Below, piece by piece: positions 38,799-51,995 of a stretch of 64,000 bases of DNA (position 1 is its first letter; every line of letters starts with the position of its first letter). Source of the DNA: Deinococcus sp. AB2017081 (lineage in GTDB: Bacteria > Deinococcota > Deinococci > Deinococcales > Deinococcaceae); NCBI RefSeq assembly GCF_034440735.1, contig NZ_CP140099.1, positions 1 to 64,000 of the forward strand, given 5' to 3'. The notes under the pieces are model-generated. The model was given only the letters and a program-made list of their open reading frames with translations, had not been told where the DNA came from and did not search any database. The position numbers and the translations under genes are program-made.

Positions 38799-41039
38799 AT
38801 GGCCAAGAAACCCACCAAGCAAGATGACCTCGCCCGCAACGTCACTCCGCCGGGTACCCGCCTGACCGATAACCTCGGGCACGCCATCAGCGACGACCAG
38901 AATTCCCTGACGGCCGGGCCACGGGGCCCGACGCTGCTGGAAGATTTCCTGCTGCGCGAGAAGATCCACCACTTCGACCACGAGCGCATCCCTGAGCGCG
39001 TGGTGCATGCCCGGGGTGCGGGGGCCCACGGCTACTTTCAGCTTGACACGTCGCTGGCCGAGTACACCCGCGCCGAGGTGCTGACCGAGGTGGGCGTGCA
39101 GACGCCGGTGTTCGCGCGCTTCTCCACGGTGGCCGGCTCGCGCGGCTCGGCCGACACCGCCCGCGACGTGCGCGGCTTTGCGGTGCGGATGTACACCTCC
39201 CAGGGCAACTGGGACATCGTGGGCAATAACATCCCGGTGTTTTTCATCCAGGACGCCATCAAGTTCCCGGATCTGATCCACTCGGTCAAGCCCGAGCCCC
39301 ACAACGAGATTCCCCAGGCCGCGAGCGCCCACGACACCTTTTACGATTTCATCTCGTTGACTCCCGAGGCCATGCACATGCTGCTGTGGGTGCATTCGGA
39401 TCGGGGGATTCCCCGCTCCTTTTCCATGATGGAAGGCTTCGGCGTCCACACCTTCCGGCTCGTGAACGCCCGGGGACAGGCGCACTTCGTCAAGTTCCAC
39501 TGGAAGCCTGCCCTCGGGGCCCACTCGCTGGTGTGGGACGAGGCGCAGAAGATCGCCGGCAAGGATCCAGACTTCCACCGCCGCACCATGTGGGAGACCA
39601 TCGACCAGGGCGGCACGCTCGAGTGGTCGCTGGGGGTGCAGGTCTTCACGGCCGAGCAGGCCGCCCGCTGGGACTTCGACGTGCTGGACGCCACCAAGCT
39701 CATTCCCGAAGACCTGGTGCCGGTGCGCCGGGTGGGCCGGCTGGTCTTGAACCGCAACCCCGACAACTACTTCTCGGAGACCGAGCAGGTGGCCTTCATG
39801 ACCACCAACGTCGTCCCGGGCATCGACTTCAGCGACGATCCACTCCTGCAGGGCCGCAACTTCTCCTATCTCGACACGCAGCTCAGCCGCCTGGGCAGCC
39901 CCAACTGGCCGGAACTGCCCATCAACCGGCCGCTCGTGACGGTGTCCAACAACCAGCGCGACGGTCACATGCGCCAGACCATCAACCCCGGCCGCGTCTC
40001 GTACTTTCCCAACACCCTGGGAGGCGGTCAGCCGGCCGGGGTACCGGCAGCGCGCGGGGGCTTCGCGACCTTCCCCGAGCCTGTGGGCGGCGTGAAACTG
40101 CGCGCGCGGCCAGAAAGCTTCTCCGACCACTACGGCCAGGCCCGGCTGTTCTGGAACTCGCAGGCACCGATCGAGAAAGAGCACATCGTCAAGTCCCTTC
40201 AGTTCGAGCTGAGCAAGGTGGACACCCGCGCCATCCGTATGCGGATGCTCGATCACCTCGAGCAGATTCACCCCCTGCTCGCCTCCCAGGTCGCGCTGGC
40301 GCTCGGCGAGAAGGCGCGGGCCAGTGAGCATGCGGTGCCCGGCGGGAGCGCGGACGCGGCGGCCGAGACCCGGCTGCTGGCCGGCGCCATCGCCCGGCCC
40401 ACCGCCTCGGGCAAGCTGCTGCGGGCCACGGCGCTGAGTCTGGAAAGTGGCCAGCCCAAAACGCCAAAGGGACGCAGGGTGGCGATTCTGGCGGCCGACG
40501 GGGTCAGCGCCGAGCACGTGGCGGCCGTGCAGCGCGCCCTGAAGACCGCCGGCGCGGGCGCCGACGTGGTGGGCCTGCACCTCGGGGAACTGGGCGGCGG
40601 CGTCAGCGCCACCAAGACCCTGGGCAACACGGACGCGGTGCTGTACGACGCGGTGCTGATTCCGGGTGGAGCGCGCAGCGCCCAGGCCCTGAGCCAGCAG
40701 GGAGACGCCCTGGCCTTCCTGGCCGAGGCCTACAAGCATGGCAAACCCGTAGCGGCGCTGGGAGAAGGCGTCGAGGTGTTGTCCGCCTCGGAGATCGGCC
40801 GCGCGGTGCGGGACACCCCACCGGCCGCCCCCGCCGCGTCCGCCGGCGACGCGGTGCAGCACCTGTCCGAGGTGGGCAGTGCCCGGCGGCTGACCGGCGC
40901 CGGGAGTACGGCCCTGGCCGAGCACGGCATCTTCGTCGGCACCAATGGTCAGCTCGAGTCGGCGCTGGGCCGCTTCGTGACGGCGCTCGCCGAACACCGC
41001 TTCTGGGGCCGCCCCCGACTGGGCCAGGTTCCGGTCTGA
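38799..41039 (+). CDS. katE: Large-subunit catalase HPII (KatE) with C-terminal DJ-1-like domain
   Basis: 746 residues, the size of clade-2 catalases. Active-site His in [15 protein letters not shown], Asn in [14 protein letters not shown], and heme Tyr region [15 protein letters not shown] flavodoxin/DJ-1-like domain occupies about 560-740 ([20 protein letters not shown]). It destroys H2O2 in the cytoplasm. Good ribosome site (caggaggc). Followed by a Tat ferritin-like protein and an ankyrin protein. Confidence 0.95.
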   Translation: MAKKPTKQDDLARNVTPPGTRLTDNLGHAISDDQNSLTAGPRGPTLLEDFLLREKIHHFDHERIPERVVHARGAGAHGYFQLDTSLAEYTRAEVLTEVGVQTPVFARFSTVAGSRGSADTARDVRGFAVRMYTSQGNWDIVGNNIPVFFIQDAIKFPDLIHSVKPEPHNEIPQAASAHDTFYDFISLTPEAMHMLLWVHSDRGIPRSFSMMEGFGVHTFRLVNARGQAHFVKFHWKPALGAHSLVWDEAQKIAGKDPDFHRRTMWETIDQGGTLEWSLGVQVFTAEQAARWDFDVLDATKLIPEDLVPVRRVGRLVLNRNPDNYFSETEQVAFMTTNVVPGIDFSDDPLLQGRNFSYLDTQLSRLGSPNWPELPINRPLVTVSNNQRDGHMRQTINPGRVSYFPNTLGGGQPAGVPAARGGFATFPEPVGGVKLRARPESFSDHYGQARLFWNSQAPIEKEHIVKSLQFELSKVDTRAIRMRMLDHLEQIHPLLASQVALALGEKARASEHAVPGGSADAAAETRLLAGAIARPTASGKLLRATALSLESGQPKTPKGRRVAILAADGVSAEHVAAVQRALKTAGAGADVVGLHLGELGGGVSATKTLGNTDAVLYDAVLIPGGARSAQALSQQGDALAFLAEAYKHGKPVAALGEGVEVLSASEIGRAVRDTPPAAPAASAGDAVQHLSEVGSARRLTGAGSTALAEHGIFVGTNGQLESALGRFVTALAEHRFWGRPRLGQVPV

Positions 41040-41105
41040 CGGCTGTTCCGGGGGTGGGTCCCGTTCGCCCCCACCTCTACCCCTTCAGTGTTCCCGAGGT
41101 GAACC

Positions 41106-41759
41106 ATGCGCAATGATCCTGACGTCTCCACGCGGCGTTCAGTGCTGCGGTCGCTGGCCGCCGGCGGTGGCCTGCTGGTCACCAGCTCCCTGGCCGAGGC
41201 CGCCACGCGGCCCACCCTTCCCTGGCCGGGGTCGCTGCTCGATCAGGCCGCGACCTCAGGGGCCCGGCGGCTGACCCTCTACCATCACGTCCTGAGCGGG
41301 GCCACCTTTCAGATCCAGAGCGAGGCGGCGCTGCAGCTGCGAATCATGGCCCTCACCCTGCACCGTCACCTGCAGGCCGCGCAGGCGTTGGGCGGCCGGA
41401 CGACCATCACCCGGTTTGCCTTCCCGGCGGCGGTGCTGGGCGACGCGGGCCTGTTCGTGTCGTGCGCCCAGCAGGCCGAGGTTGACGCGACCGACGCGGC
41501 CCTGGCGCTGACCCGCACCTTTGCCGAGCAGGGTCACCCGGCATTGGCGGCGTTGTCCGCGTGGCTGGCCGCCAGCGCCGCGCAGCATCAGGTGACGCTG
41601 GCCCACCTCGCTGGACTCCAGCCCACGCCGCTCAGGCAGGCGCCACGTCGCGAGGTGACCCGGCCGGCTCCCCGGCTTTGGGGGGGCGCACCTGACCTGG
41701 CGCTGCGGTTTCCCTCGCCCGAAGAACTGAGCGCGACCCTGGGGAGCTGGGGCGGATGA
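41106..41759 (+). CDS. Tat-exported ferritin-like domain protein
   Basis: 217 residues. Twin-arginine signal (STRRSVLRSLAAGGGLLVTS) then a helical bundle of about 140 residues of the ferritin-like type (LTLYHHVLSGATFQIQSEAA...). Tat-exported ferritin-like proteins are of unknown function and may handle metal or peroxide outside the membrane. It overlaps the ankyrin gene by four bases. Confidence 0.68.
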   Translation: MRNDPDVSTRRSVLRSLAAGGGLLVTSSLAEAATRPTLPWPGSLLDQAATSGARRLTLYHHVLSGATFQIQSEAALQLRIMALTLHRHLQAAQALGGRTTITRFAFPAAVLGDAGLFVSCAQQAEVDATDAALALTRTFAEQGHPALAALSAWLAASAAQHQVTLAHLAGLQPTPLRQAPRREVTRPAPRLWGGAPDLALRFPSPEELSATLGSWGG

Positions 41760-42352
41760 GCCACGGGAAAACGAGAGATGTCGCCCGCTCCGAACCGGGC
41801 ACGCCCCGTCTTCTTGCACCGTCAGCCATGCCGCCACTCCCCAGCGCCGACGCCCAGACCCTGCGGGCCGTCTCGCAGGCCGCGTTCGACCTGGCCCGCG
41901 CAGGCGACGCCCCACGGCTCCAGGCCCTGCTGGATCGGGGACTGCCGATCAACCTGCGCAACGAAAAGGGGGATACGCGCCTGATGCTGGCGAGCTACCA
42001 CGGCCACCGGGAAGCCGCCGGCACCCTGCTGGCACGGGGGGCCGACCCCAACCTGGCCAACGATCAGGGCCAGTCTCCCCTCTTCGGCGCCATCTTCAAG
42101 GGGGATCGACCTGTGGTGGAGCAGCTGCTGGATCATGGGGCGGACGTGAAGAGCGTCAGCCCGGCCGGCAAGACGGCCCTGATGATGGCGGCCATGTTTG
42201 GCCGCACCTCGCTGGTCGAGCTGCTGTTGCGCCGCGGGGCCGACCCGCATGCCCGTGACATTCAGGGACTGTCCGTGGCCCAGGCGGCCCGGCTGATGGG
42301 GGCCAGCGAGGCGGCCGAGCTGCTGGAGCGGCGCCGACCAGCAGGCGGTTGA
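41756..42352 (+). CDS. Ankyrin-repeat protein of the catalase locus (AnkB-like)
   Basis: 198 residues with about four ankyrin repeats (GDTRLMLASYHGHREAAGTL, QSPLFGAIFKGDRPVVEQLL, KTALMMAAMFGRTSLVELLL). The N-terminal 25 residues differ in character, and an internal ATG at 41828 is an alternative start. Ankyrin genes beside catalase are known from Pseudomonas, where the partner supports catalase activity; the same is inferred here. No T-run follows; 42353-42487 shows nothing else. Confidence 0.8.
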   Translation: MSHGKTRDVARSEPGTPRLLAPSAMPPLPSADAQTLRAVSQAAFDLARAGDAPRLQALLDRGLPINLRNEKGDTRLMLASYHGHREAAGTLLARGADPNLANDQGQSPLFGAIFKGDRPVVEQLLDHGADVKSVSPAGKTALMMAAMFGRTSLVELLLRRGADPHARDIQGLSVAQAARLMGASEAAELLERRRPAGG

Positions 42353-42487
42353 CGTTGCCATGACCGGAGTAAAGCCGTCACATGCGGCGTTCGTCTCCTC
42401 GTACCGCGCCCCATCTGGAGGGGCGCCGGCTCTACGCTCTTCTCTCTGGGTTGTCTGGCTCCCACTTGGCACTGCTGGCCTCCGGCG

Positions 42488-43327
42488 TCACCGCATCACA
42501 CCGAAGGCCAGCAGCGCCAGGATGATTCCCCCGAAAACGACGCGGTAGATCGCAAAGGCCCGGAAACTGTGGGTCGAGACGTAGCGCAGCAGCCACGAGA
42601 TCGACAGCAGCGCGGTCACGAAGGCCACCGCCGTGCCCAGCGCCAGGGCGGTGCCGCCGCCGGAGACCGTCCCCAGCGCATTCCGGGCCTTGTAGAGGCT
42701 GTACAGGCCCGCGCCGCCCAGCACCGGAATGCCCATGAAGAACGAGAAGGCGGTCGCCGTCACACGGTCAAGGCCGCTGAGCAGCCCACCCACGATGCTC
42801 GCGCCGCTGCGGGAGACGCCCGGGATGACGGCCAGAGCCTGCGCCCCACCGATGATGGCCGCCTGGCGCAGGGTCACGCGGCCCAGATCGGGCGCGCCGG
42901 GCGTCCCCGCCCCGGCCCCCGTGTTCTGGCCCGGGCGCCGGTCGTCCACCCACCACAGCACCAGCCCGCCCAGGATCAGTGACCCGGCCACCGTCAGGGG
43001 TGAGAAGAGCGCGGCCTTGATCGCCTGCTCGAACAGCAGGCCGATGACGGCCGCGGGGATGGACGCGATCACCAGGTTCAGCCAGAAACGCCGGGCCGCC
43101 GGGCGGCCCCGGAACAGCTGCGTGACCTGCTCCAGCAGAGATTTCCAGTAAAACCACACCACCGCCAGGATCGCGCCGAGCTGCACCACGATGGTGAAGA
43201 CCTTGGCGGTGTCCTGGTAGCCGATCAGCCGCTCAGCGACGATCAGGTGGCCGGTGGACGAGATGGGAAGAAATTCGGTCAGGCCCTCGACCACGCCCAA
43301 CACCACCGCCTGCACTTCAGGAGTCAT
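42488..43327 (-). CDS. uppP: Undecaprenyl-diphosphate phosphatase UppP (BacA)
   Basis: 279 residues, about eight helices. Hallmark motifs: EGLTEFLPISSTGHLIVAE (about 14-32) and PGVSRSGASIVGGLLSG. Converts undecaprenyl diphosphate to the monophosphate carrier used for peptidoglycan; overproduction gives bacitracin resistance. The ATG at 43327 is seven bases after the -10 box TACGCT. Fits regulon-1 with DedA and two PAP2 enzymes. Confidence 0.95.
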   Translation of the reverse strand: MTPEVQAVVLGVVEGLTEFLPISSTGHLIVAERLIGYQDTAKVFTIVVQLGAILAVVWFYWKSLLEQVTQLFRGRPAARRFWLNLVIASIPAAVIGLLFEQAIKAALFSPLTVAGSLILGGLVLWWVDDRRPGQNTGAGAGTPGAPDLGRVTLRQAAIIGGAQALAVIPGVSRSGASIVGGLLSGLDRVTATAFSFFMGIPVLGGAGLYSLYKARNALGTVSGGGTALALGTAVAFVTALLSISWLLRYVSTHSFRAFAIYRVVFGGIILALLAFGVMR

Positions 43328-43334
43328 GGGCCCG

Positions 43335-43366
43335 AGCGTAATCGGGGCGGGTATAAGGCCGGTATA
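43335..43366 (-). promoter_or_regulatory. Regulon-1 operator and -10 box for uppP
   Basis: TATACC-N5-TATACC (43366-43350), N9, TACGCT (43340-43335), seven bases, ATG. Confidence 0.78.
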
Positions 43367-43655
43367 CCGGGCCGCGCTCCGGGGACGCGGGGCGGGGATG
43401 TCAGGCTGGACGGTGGCGCATTCACGATGCTGACGCCAGTCTTCTGGAGCGGCCTCTGCCCGGAGGGCGTGGCTTTCAGTGCGGCCTGAGACCGTCAAGC
43501 GCACCGTGTCCAGAGAGCTCGCTCAGCCCACCCGCGAGAGCTGGCCTGGACGAGGCCTGACCGGCTGCCCAGACGTGAACGATCCTGAGGCTGTTCGGGG
43601 GACAGTGTGGCGGCGGTGTGCCCTGGTGGTATACTTTGAAGCCAAGGAGGCCCGT
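43367..43655. other. Intergenic region with the toxin-antitoxin promoter
   Basis: No gene seen. It ends with an extended -10 box (TGGTATACT, -10 at 43630-43635) and an aaggagg ribosome site just before the antitoxin GTG. Confidence 0.5.
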
Positions 43656-43787
43656 GTGGCCAAGCCAAAAACCCACACTCAGTCTGGGAAATACGCAGTT
43701 GCGGCGCCTCAGACCAAGAAGGAAGCCCAGCAGCAGATCGCCACCCTGCTCCGCAAGAACGCCGAGTCCATGAAGGCGCTTGCTTAA
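43656..43787 (+). CDS. Small basic antitoxin candidate paired with Doc
   Basis: 43 residues from a GTG preceded by aaggagg. Sequence begins MAKPKTHTQSGKYAVAAPQT; Lys/Gln-rich, no obvious Phd DNA-binding fold and shorter than Phd (73). It overlaps the toxin start by eight bases, as TA pairs do. How it would block Doc is unclear. Confidence 0.62.
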   Translation: MAKPKTHTQSGKYAVAAPQTKKEAQQQIATLLRKNAESMKALA

Positions 43788-44232
43788 AGTCGCATGGTAC
43801 AACTATAGGCAGAGGGGTCGGCTTTTTCCGACCCCTCTGTTCGTCTTTGAGCTGCATGACGGCATTCTCGAAGAACATGGCGGCCCTCCAGGCTTCACAG
43901 ACTGGGGACAGGTGAACAGTGCCCTGGCGGCTCCCATCCGGGCGTTCGACCTTCAGGAGACCTACCCAACATTCTTCTCGAAGGTTGCAGCATTGGGTTA
44001 CCTCATCACCCAGAACCACGGATTCTCCGACGCGAACAAGCGAGTGACGCTCCTCACGATGGAAACCACCCTGGTCTGGAATGGCGAGTATCCCGGATGG
44101 TCTCAGGAGACCAAGGTAATGATGATGAAGCTCCTTAGCGCTGGATACCTGACCATTGACGGCCTCCGCTTCGCCCTCCTGGCGGCCTGCGGCTACGACG
44201 TGGATCAGTACCACGATCTCCATCATCACTGA
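43780..44232 (+). CDS. doc: Doc-like Fic-domain toxin (death on curing)
   Basis: 150 residues from a TTG start inside the antitoxin gene. The Fic motif is HGFSDANKR (about 87-95), the form used by Doc kinases that phosphorylate EF-Tu. Preceding WGQVNSALAAP and LGYLITQNHGF fit the fold. The C-terminus ends in DLHHH. AT-richer than its neighbours, suggesting recent transfer. Confidence 0.85.
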   Translation: MLKVAWYNYRQRGRLFPTPLFVFELHDGILEEHGGPPGFTDWGQVNSALAAPIRAFDLQETYPTFFSKVAALGYLITQNHGFSDANKRVTLLTMETTLVWNGEYPGWSQETKVMMMKLLSAGYLTIDGLRFALLAACGYDVDQYHDLHHH

Positions 44233-44486
44233 CCGGCGGCGCTTCACCGGTCGTCTCGGCTGTGTGATTCGCTGGCTGCTGCCACCACCACTGTTGATCG
44301 TGCGCCCGCTGTCGTGTGGGTCATCTGGAACCAGGGTGAGTCAACGTCGAGCGGAGCGAAGATGAGCAAAAGACCCCACAGGACGATGGCCCTCTATGCC
44401 AATCTCTCCACGGCACAGAGTGCCATCGTCCTCGTTCAGTTGGTCAGCGACGCCGCGTCGGGAATGGGAAGCCTCCTTGGGGTCGA
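44233..44486. other. Intergenic, no gene seen
   Basis: 254 bp between the toxin and the ATPase stop. A weak hairpin (gaccgg...ccggtc) lies at the start. Nothing else recognised. Confidence 0.4.
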
Positions 44487-47003
<2,517 letters not shown>

Positions 47004-47149
47004 GGTCTCCCTGCTTTGCCGCGTCGCTGTGTACGGGCTGATCCTGTGAGCGAACGCAGCGGGTGTTGGCGTCGCGTTCAACCGCCTGAGGTTCGGGGGA
47101 GCATCGGCACGGTGGCCGGTGGTGCACACCGCGACCATCTCCAGGGCAC

Positions 47150-47178
47150 ACCCTATATCCCCCCTGGGGGGGTGTCAA
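47150..47178 (-). promoter_or_regulatory. CsoR-type box inside a TTGACA-N17-TAGGGT promoter
   Basis: TTGACA (47178-47173) and TAGGGT (47155-47150) with a 17-bp spacer that consists of a C-run and G-run inverted repeat (ccccccc a gggggg). Drives the CPD ATPase. Confidence 0.7.
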
Positions 47179-47242
47179 GTCTGAAGCGAGACGATCGGGT
47201 AGATCTAAGCTTCCAAAGGTACAGAGGGCAGAGAACTAAGCA

Positions 47243-47285
47243 TACTGATCTCTCTATCCCCTGTGGGGGGATAGAGAGATCAGTA
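47243..47285. repeat. 19-bp perfect inverted repeat with a CsoR-like core
   Basis: Arms 47243-47261 and 47267-47285, loop tgtgg. The inner part, tatcccc...ggggata, resembles a CsoR box. It lies between the divergent ATPase and CcdA-like genes. Confidence 0.55.
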
Positions 47286-47356
47286 CCCGCCTGTTGGATC
47301 GGTACTGCCCTGGGCCGCTGGACTGGTTCTGGGAGAACGCCACGCGGCCCGGCCCT

Positions 47357-47387
47357 TAACACAACAGGAACACGGCCCCGGTAACGT
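47357..47387 (+). promoter_or_regulatory. Regulon-2 operator and -10 box upstream of the CcdA-like gene
   Basis: TAACAC-N5-GAACAC (47357-47373), N8, TAACGT (47382-47387), seven bases, GTG of a leader ORF. Confidence 0.65.
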
Positions 47388-47394
47388 ACGGCCC

Positions 47395-47517
47395 GTGACG
47401 CCGGCGAAGTTCATCCCCCGACCCGGCCAAAGGCGGCCGGACGGGATCAGGCGGTTCGCTGGCAACGCCTGCCAGCGCCAGTGGGAGCCGCTGCCCCAGA
47501 TCAGGACAGCGCCATGA
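47395..47517 (+). CDS. Putative 40-residue leaderless leader ORF
   Basis: GTG start seven bases after TAACGT; ends in TGA overlapping the CcdA-like ATG (ATGA). Arg/Pro-rich (MTPAKFIPRPGQRRPDG...). Same layout as at 7902-8024. Confidence 0.4.
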   Translation: MTPAKFIPRPGQRRPDGIRRFAGNACQRQWEPLPQIRTAP

Positions 47518-48359
47518 CGCTGGTGCGCGGGCGCCTCCTGGCATTCCTGATGGTGCTCCTGGTCGCGGCGCTGCTGATCCTGATCCGGCCCGATCTGAGG
47601 GCTGCCGCAGGCTGGCTCTACCAACGTGCCGCCGAACTGGGGGCCCGGCTCAGCGAACCGGTGGACGCCCTGCGGCTGCGCACCGGCTCCTCGCTGCTGA
47701 CGCCTTTTCTACTGGGCCTGATGGGCGCGACGGCCCCATGTCAGCTCTCCAGCGGCGCGGCGGCGCTGGTCTACGTCGTGAGGGACGGCCGGGACGGGCA
47801 GCCGCACCGGCGGGCGGCGGCCTACCTGCTGGCGCGCGTGCTGGTCTACCTGGTGGGCGGCGGGCTCATCCTGGCCCTGGTCGGGGGGGCGGTGCCGGCC
47901 CCGGCGGAATTCTTCGTGGGGGTGCGGCGCGTGCTCGGCCCGCTGACGCTGCTCTCAGGCCTGATAATGCTCGGGGTGGTGCGCTGGAGATGGCTGCTCG
48001 GCGCGGGCCTGGCCGAGCGGCTGCGGGCGGTCTGGGCGCGGCGCGGCGGACTCTGGGGCGCCTTTGCCCTGGGGCTGGCCTTCAGCTTCAGCTTCTGCCC
48101 GACGCTCTTCCTGCTGTTCTTTGGCCTGACCCTGCCTCTTGCCCTGAGTGCGCCCTGGGGCGCGCTCTACCCGGCCCTCTTCGCCCTGGGCATGAGCGCG
48201 CCGCTGCTGATCTTGGTCGGGTTGATCCCCGCCCAGGGCGCTGGCAACCTAACCGTGCGTGCCCGCGCTCGCCGACTGGGGCGACTGGTTACGCCGCTCG
48301 CTGGCGCGGTGTTCGTCCTGACCGGCCTCTTTGACACCTTCGTGTACTGGTTCATGTGA
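47514..48359 (+). CDS. CcdA/DsbD-type membrane thiol-transfer protein
   Basis: 281 residues, about seven helices. The reactive Cys pair typical of the CcdA/DsbD transmembrane unit is visible as GATAPCQLSSG in helix 1 and SFCPTLFLLF in helix 4. Such proteins carry reducing power across the membrane to thioredoxin-like partners used for cytochrome c or copper-site assembly. The next gene, 14 bases on, encodes a membrane thioredoxin-like protein, a natural partner. Confidence 0.82.
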   Translation: MTLVRGRLLAFLMVLLVAALLILIRPDLRAAAGWLYQRAAELGARLSEPVDALRLRTGSSLLTPFLLGLMGATAPCQLSSGAAALVYVVRDGRDGQPHRRAAAYLLARVLVYLVGGGLILALVGGAVPAPAEFFVGVRRVLGPLTLLSGLIMLGVVRWRWLLGAGLAERLRAVWARRGGLWGAFALGLAFSFSFCPTLFLLFFGLTLPLALSAPWGALYPALFALGMSAPLLILVGLIPAQGAGNLTVRARARRLGRLVTPLAGAVFVLTGLFDTFVYWFM

Positions 48360-48372
48360 GCCTTGGAGTGGC

Positions 48373-49203
48373 ATGCAACTGACCCCCGACGCCCTCAAAC
48401 TCCTGGGCCTGACCCTGGACTGGAACCGCCTGGCCCTACTGCTGGGCACCTTCACGCTGCTGACACTGGTGGGCCGCCGGCGCGACGCCCTGCTGGATCG
48501 GGCGGTGATGTGGGGTCTGGTCGCCGGCCTGCTGGGCGGTCGCCTGGCGGCGACGCTCCCGTCCTGGGGCGCACTCCAGGAGCAAAGCTGGGGGCTGGCA
48601 CGTTCCGTGCTCGACCTGCGCACCGGTACCCTGAGCCTGGGGTGGGCGCTGGTCGCCGGCCTGCTGACGATGCTGCTCATCGTCCGTCGCCGCGTGCCCG
48701 ACCTCCTGCCAGGGCTGCTGGGCGCCGCCCTGATCGGCGTGGCGCCGCTGCTGCTCAAGCCGGCCCCCACGCTGAGCGCAGTGCCGGGCAGCATGCCCCT
48801 GGAGCGCTACGCCGCGCCGGGCGAGCCGGCCACGCCGGTGACCTTCCGTGACCTGCCCGGCCCGACCCTGGTGAACGTCTGGGCGTCTTGGTGCCCGCCG
48901 TGCCGTCTGGAGATGCCCCTGCTGGTGGACGCCGCTCGGCGCGGCTATCCGGTCACGCTGGTCGACTCGGCCGAGCCGCCGGCCGCCGTGGCGGCGTACC
49001 TGCGGAGCGTGGGCTTTCCCGGCGCGTACTTCCGGGACACCGGCCCGGCGTCAGCGGCCCTACAGGTCAGCGGCCTGCCCACCACGCTCCTGATCGCCCC
49101 GGACGGCCGCATCCTTGAGCGCCACTTCGGTCCGCTGAGCGCCGCCCAGCTCCAGTCGATCTTCGACCGCAACGGCATCCGGCCGCTGGCGAGCAAGAGG
49201 TGA
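48373..49203 (+). CDS. TlpA-like thioredoxin with multi-helix membrane domain
   Basis: 276 residues. The N-terminal half (about 1-125) holds four or so helices and looks like a piece of Lgt/DsbD-like membrane domain; the C-terminal half is a TlpA/ResA thioredoxin with WASWCPPCRLEMP (active site CPPC) and a cis-Pro (GLPTT). Likely faces the periplasm and reduces Cys of cupredoxin or cytochrome sites. Good pair with the CcdA-like protein. Confidence 0.8.
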   Translation: MQLTPDALKLLGLTLDWNRLALLLGTFTLLTLVGRRRDALLDRAVMWGLVAGLLGGRLAATLPSWGALQEQSWGLARSVLDLRTGTLSLGWALVAGLLTMLLIVRRRVPDLLPGLLGAALIGVAPLLLKPAPTLSAVPGSMPLERYAAPGEPATPVTFRDLPGPTLVNVWASWCPPCRLEMPLLVDAARRGYPVTLVDSAEPPAAVAAYLRSVGFPGAYFRDTGPASAALQVSGLPTTLLIAPDGRILERHFGPLSAAQLQSIFDRNGIRPLASKR

Positions 49204-49265
49204 GGAGGCTGGATACCTGGGCCGGGACGCTCGGCGCTGTTTCGCGGAGCACACCCTCCAGGCCG

Positions 49266-49296
49266 TAACACAACCTGAACACGCCGGGCCTACGCT
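49266..49296 (+). promoter_or_regulatory. Regulon-2 operator and -10 box for the rhodanese operon
   Basis: TAACAC-N5-GAACAC (49266-49282), N8, TACGCT (49291-49296). An aggagg ribosome site follows. Confidence 0.68.
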
Positions 49297-49315
49297 CCCG
49301 GCCAGGAGGTTCACC

Positions 49316-49752
49316 ATGCTCCAGACCCGCCTGATCCTCACGCTGCTGGCCCTGTCCGGCGCCGCGCTGGCCCAAGGGGCCGGCCCGGCCATCCGGGTGC
49401 CCGGCGGATCGTATTCGCAGATCACGCCCCAGGCGCTCCAGGCCCAGCTCCGCGGCAAGGATTTCATCTTGATCAATGTCCACGTTCCATACGAGGGCGA
49501 GCTGCTCGACACCGACCTCTTCGTGCCCTTCGACCAGGTGCAGGGCAGCGCCCGCCTGCCCCGCGCGAAGACCACCAAGCTCGTGATCTATTGCCGCTCC
49601 GGCCGCATGAGTGCGCTGGCCGCGCGCGCCCTCGTCCGTCAGGGCTACACCAACGTGCGCGAGCTGCGCGGCGGCATGGACGCCTGGAGGGCGGCGGGCT
49701 TCGGGCTGAAGGTCGCCGCCGCCCGGTCGGCCGCCCCTGCTGGGGGCCGGCC

Positions 49753-49756
<4 letters not shown>
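49316..49756 (+). CDS. Exported rhodanese-domain protein
   Basis: 146 residues with a cleavable signal (about 1-19). Rhodanese domain with the active-site loop VIYCRSGRMS (catalytic Cys), ending RGGMDAWRAAGF. Exported rhodanese proteins bind sulfane sulfur or metal. It overlaps the DUF4396 gene by four bases and forms an operon with it and the multicopper oxidase. Confidence 0.85.
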
Positions 49757-50514
<758 letters not shown>

Positions 50515-50515
50515 C

Positions 50516-51847
<1,332 letters not shown>

Positions 51848-51995
51848 CGGTGGCCCGGAACGGATGCGGGCGGCCCGGCGCGGTTCTGGATAGTCGGAAC
51901 ACCACTCGCACGCCTGCTCGGCTGACCGAGCACGCCCGCCACACGAACGGCCGACCCACGGGCACGAACCGTACGCTCTCCCTCCCAGGTGAATC

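Noticed and set aside
38352..40997. 881-codon open frame on the minus strand across katE and dps
   Set aside because: Antisense shadow of high-GC coding DNA; the plus strand encodes a clear catalase and Dps.
51972..51977. TACGCT -10 box before the 51996 hydrolase as a regulon-2 member
   Set aside because: The -10 resembles the others but no TAACAC-type repeats lie upstream.
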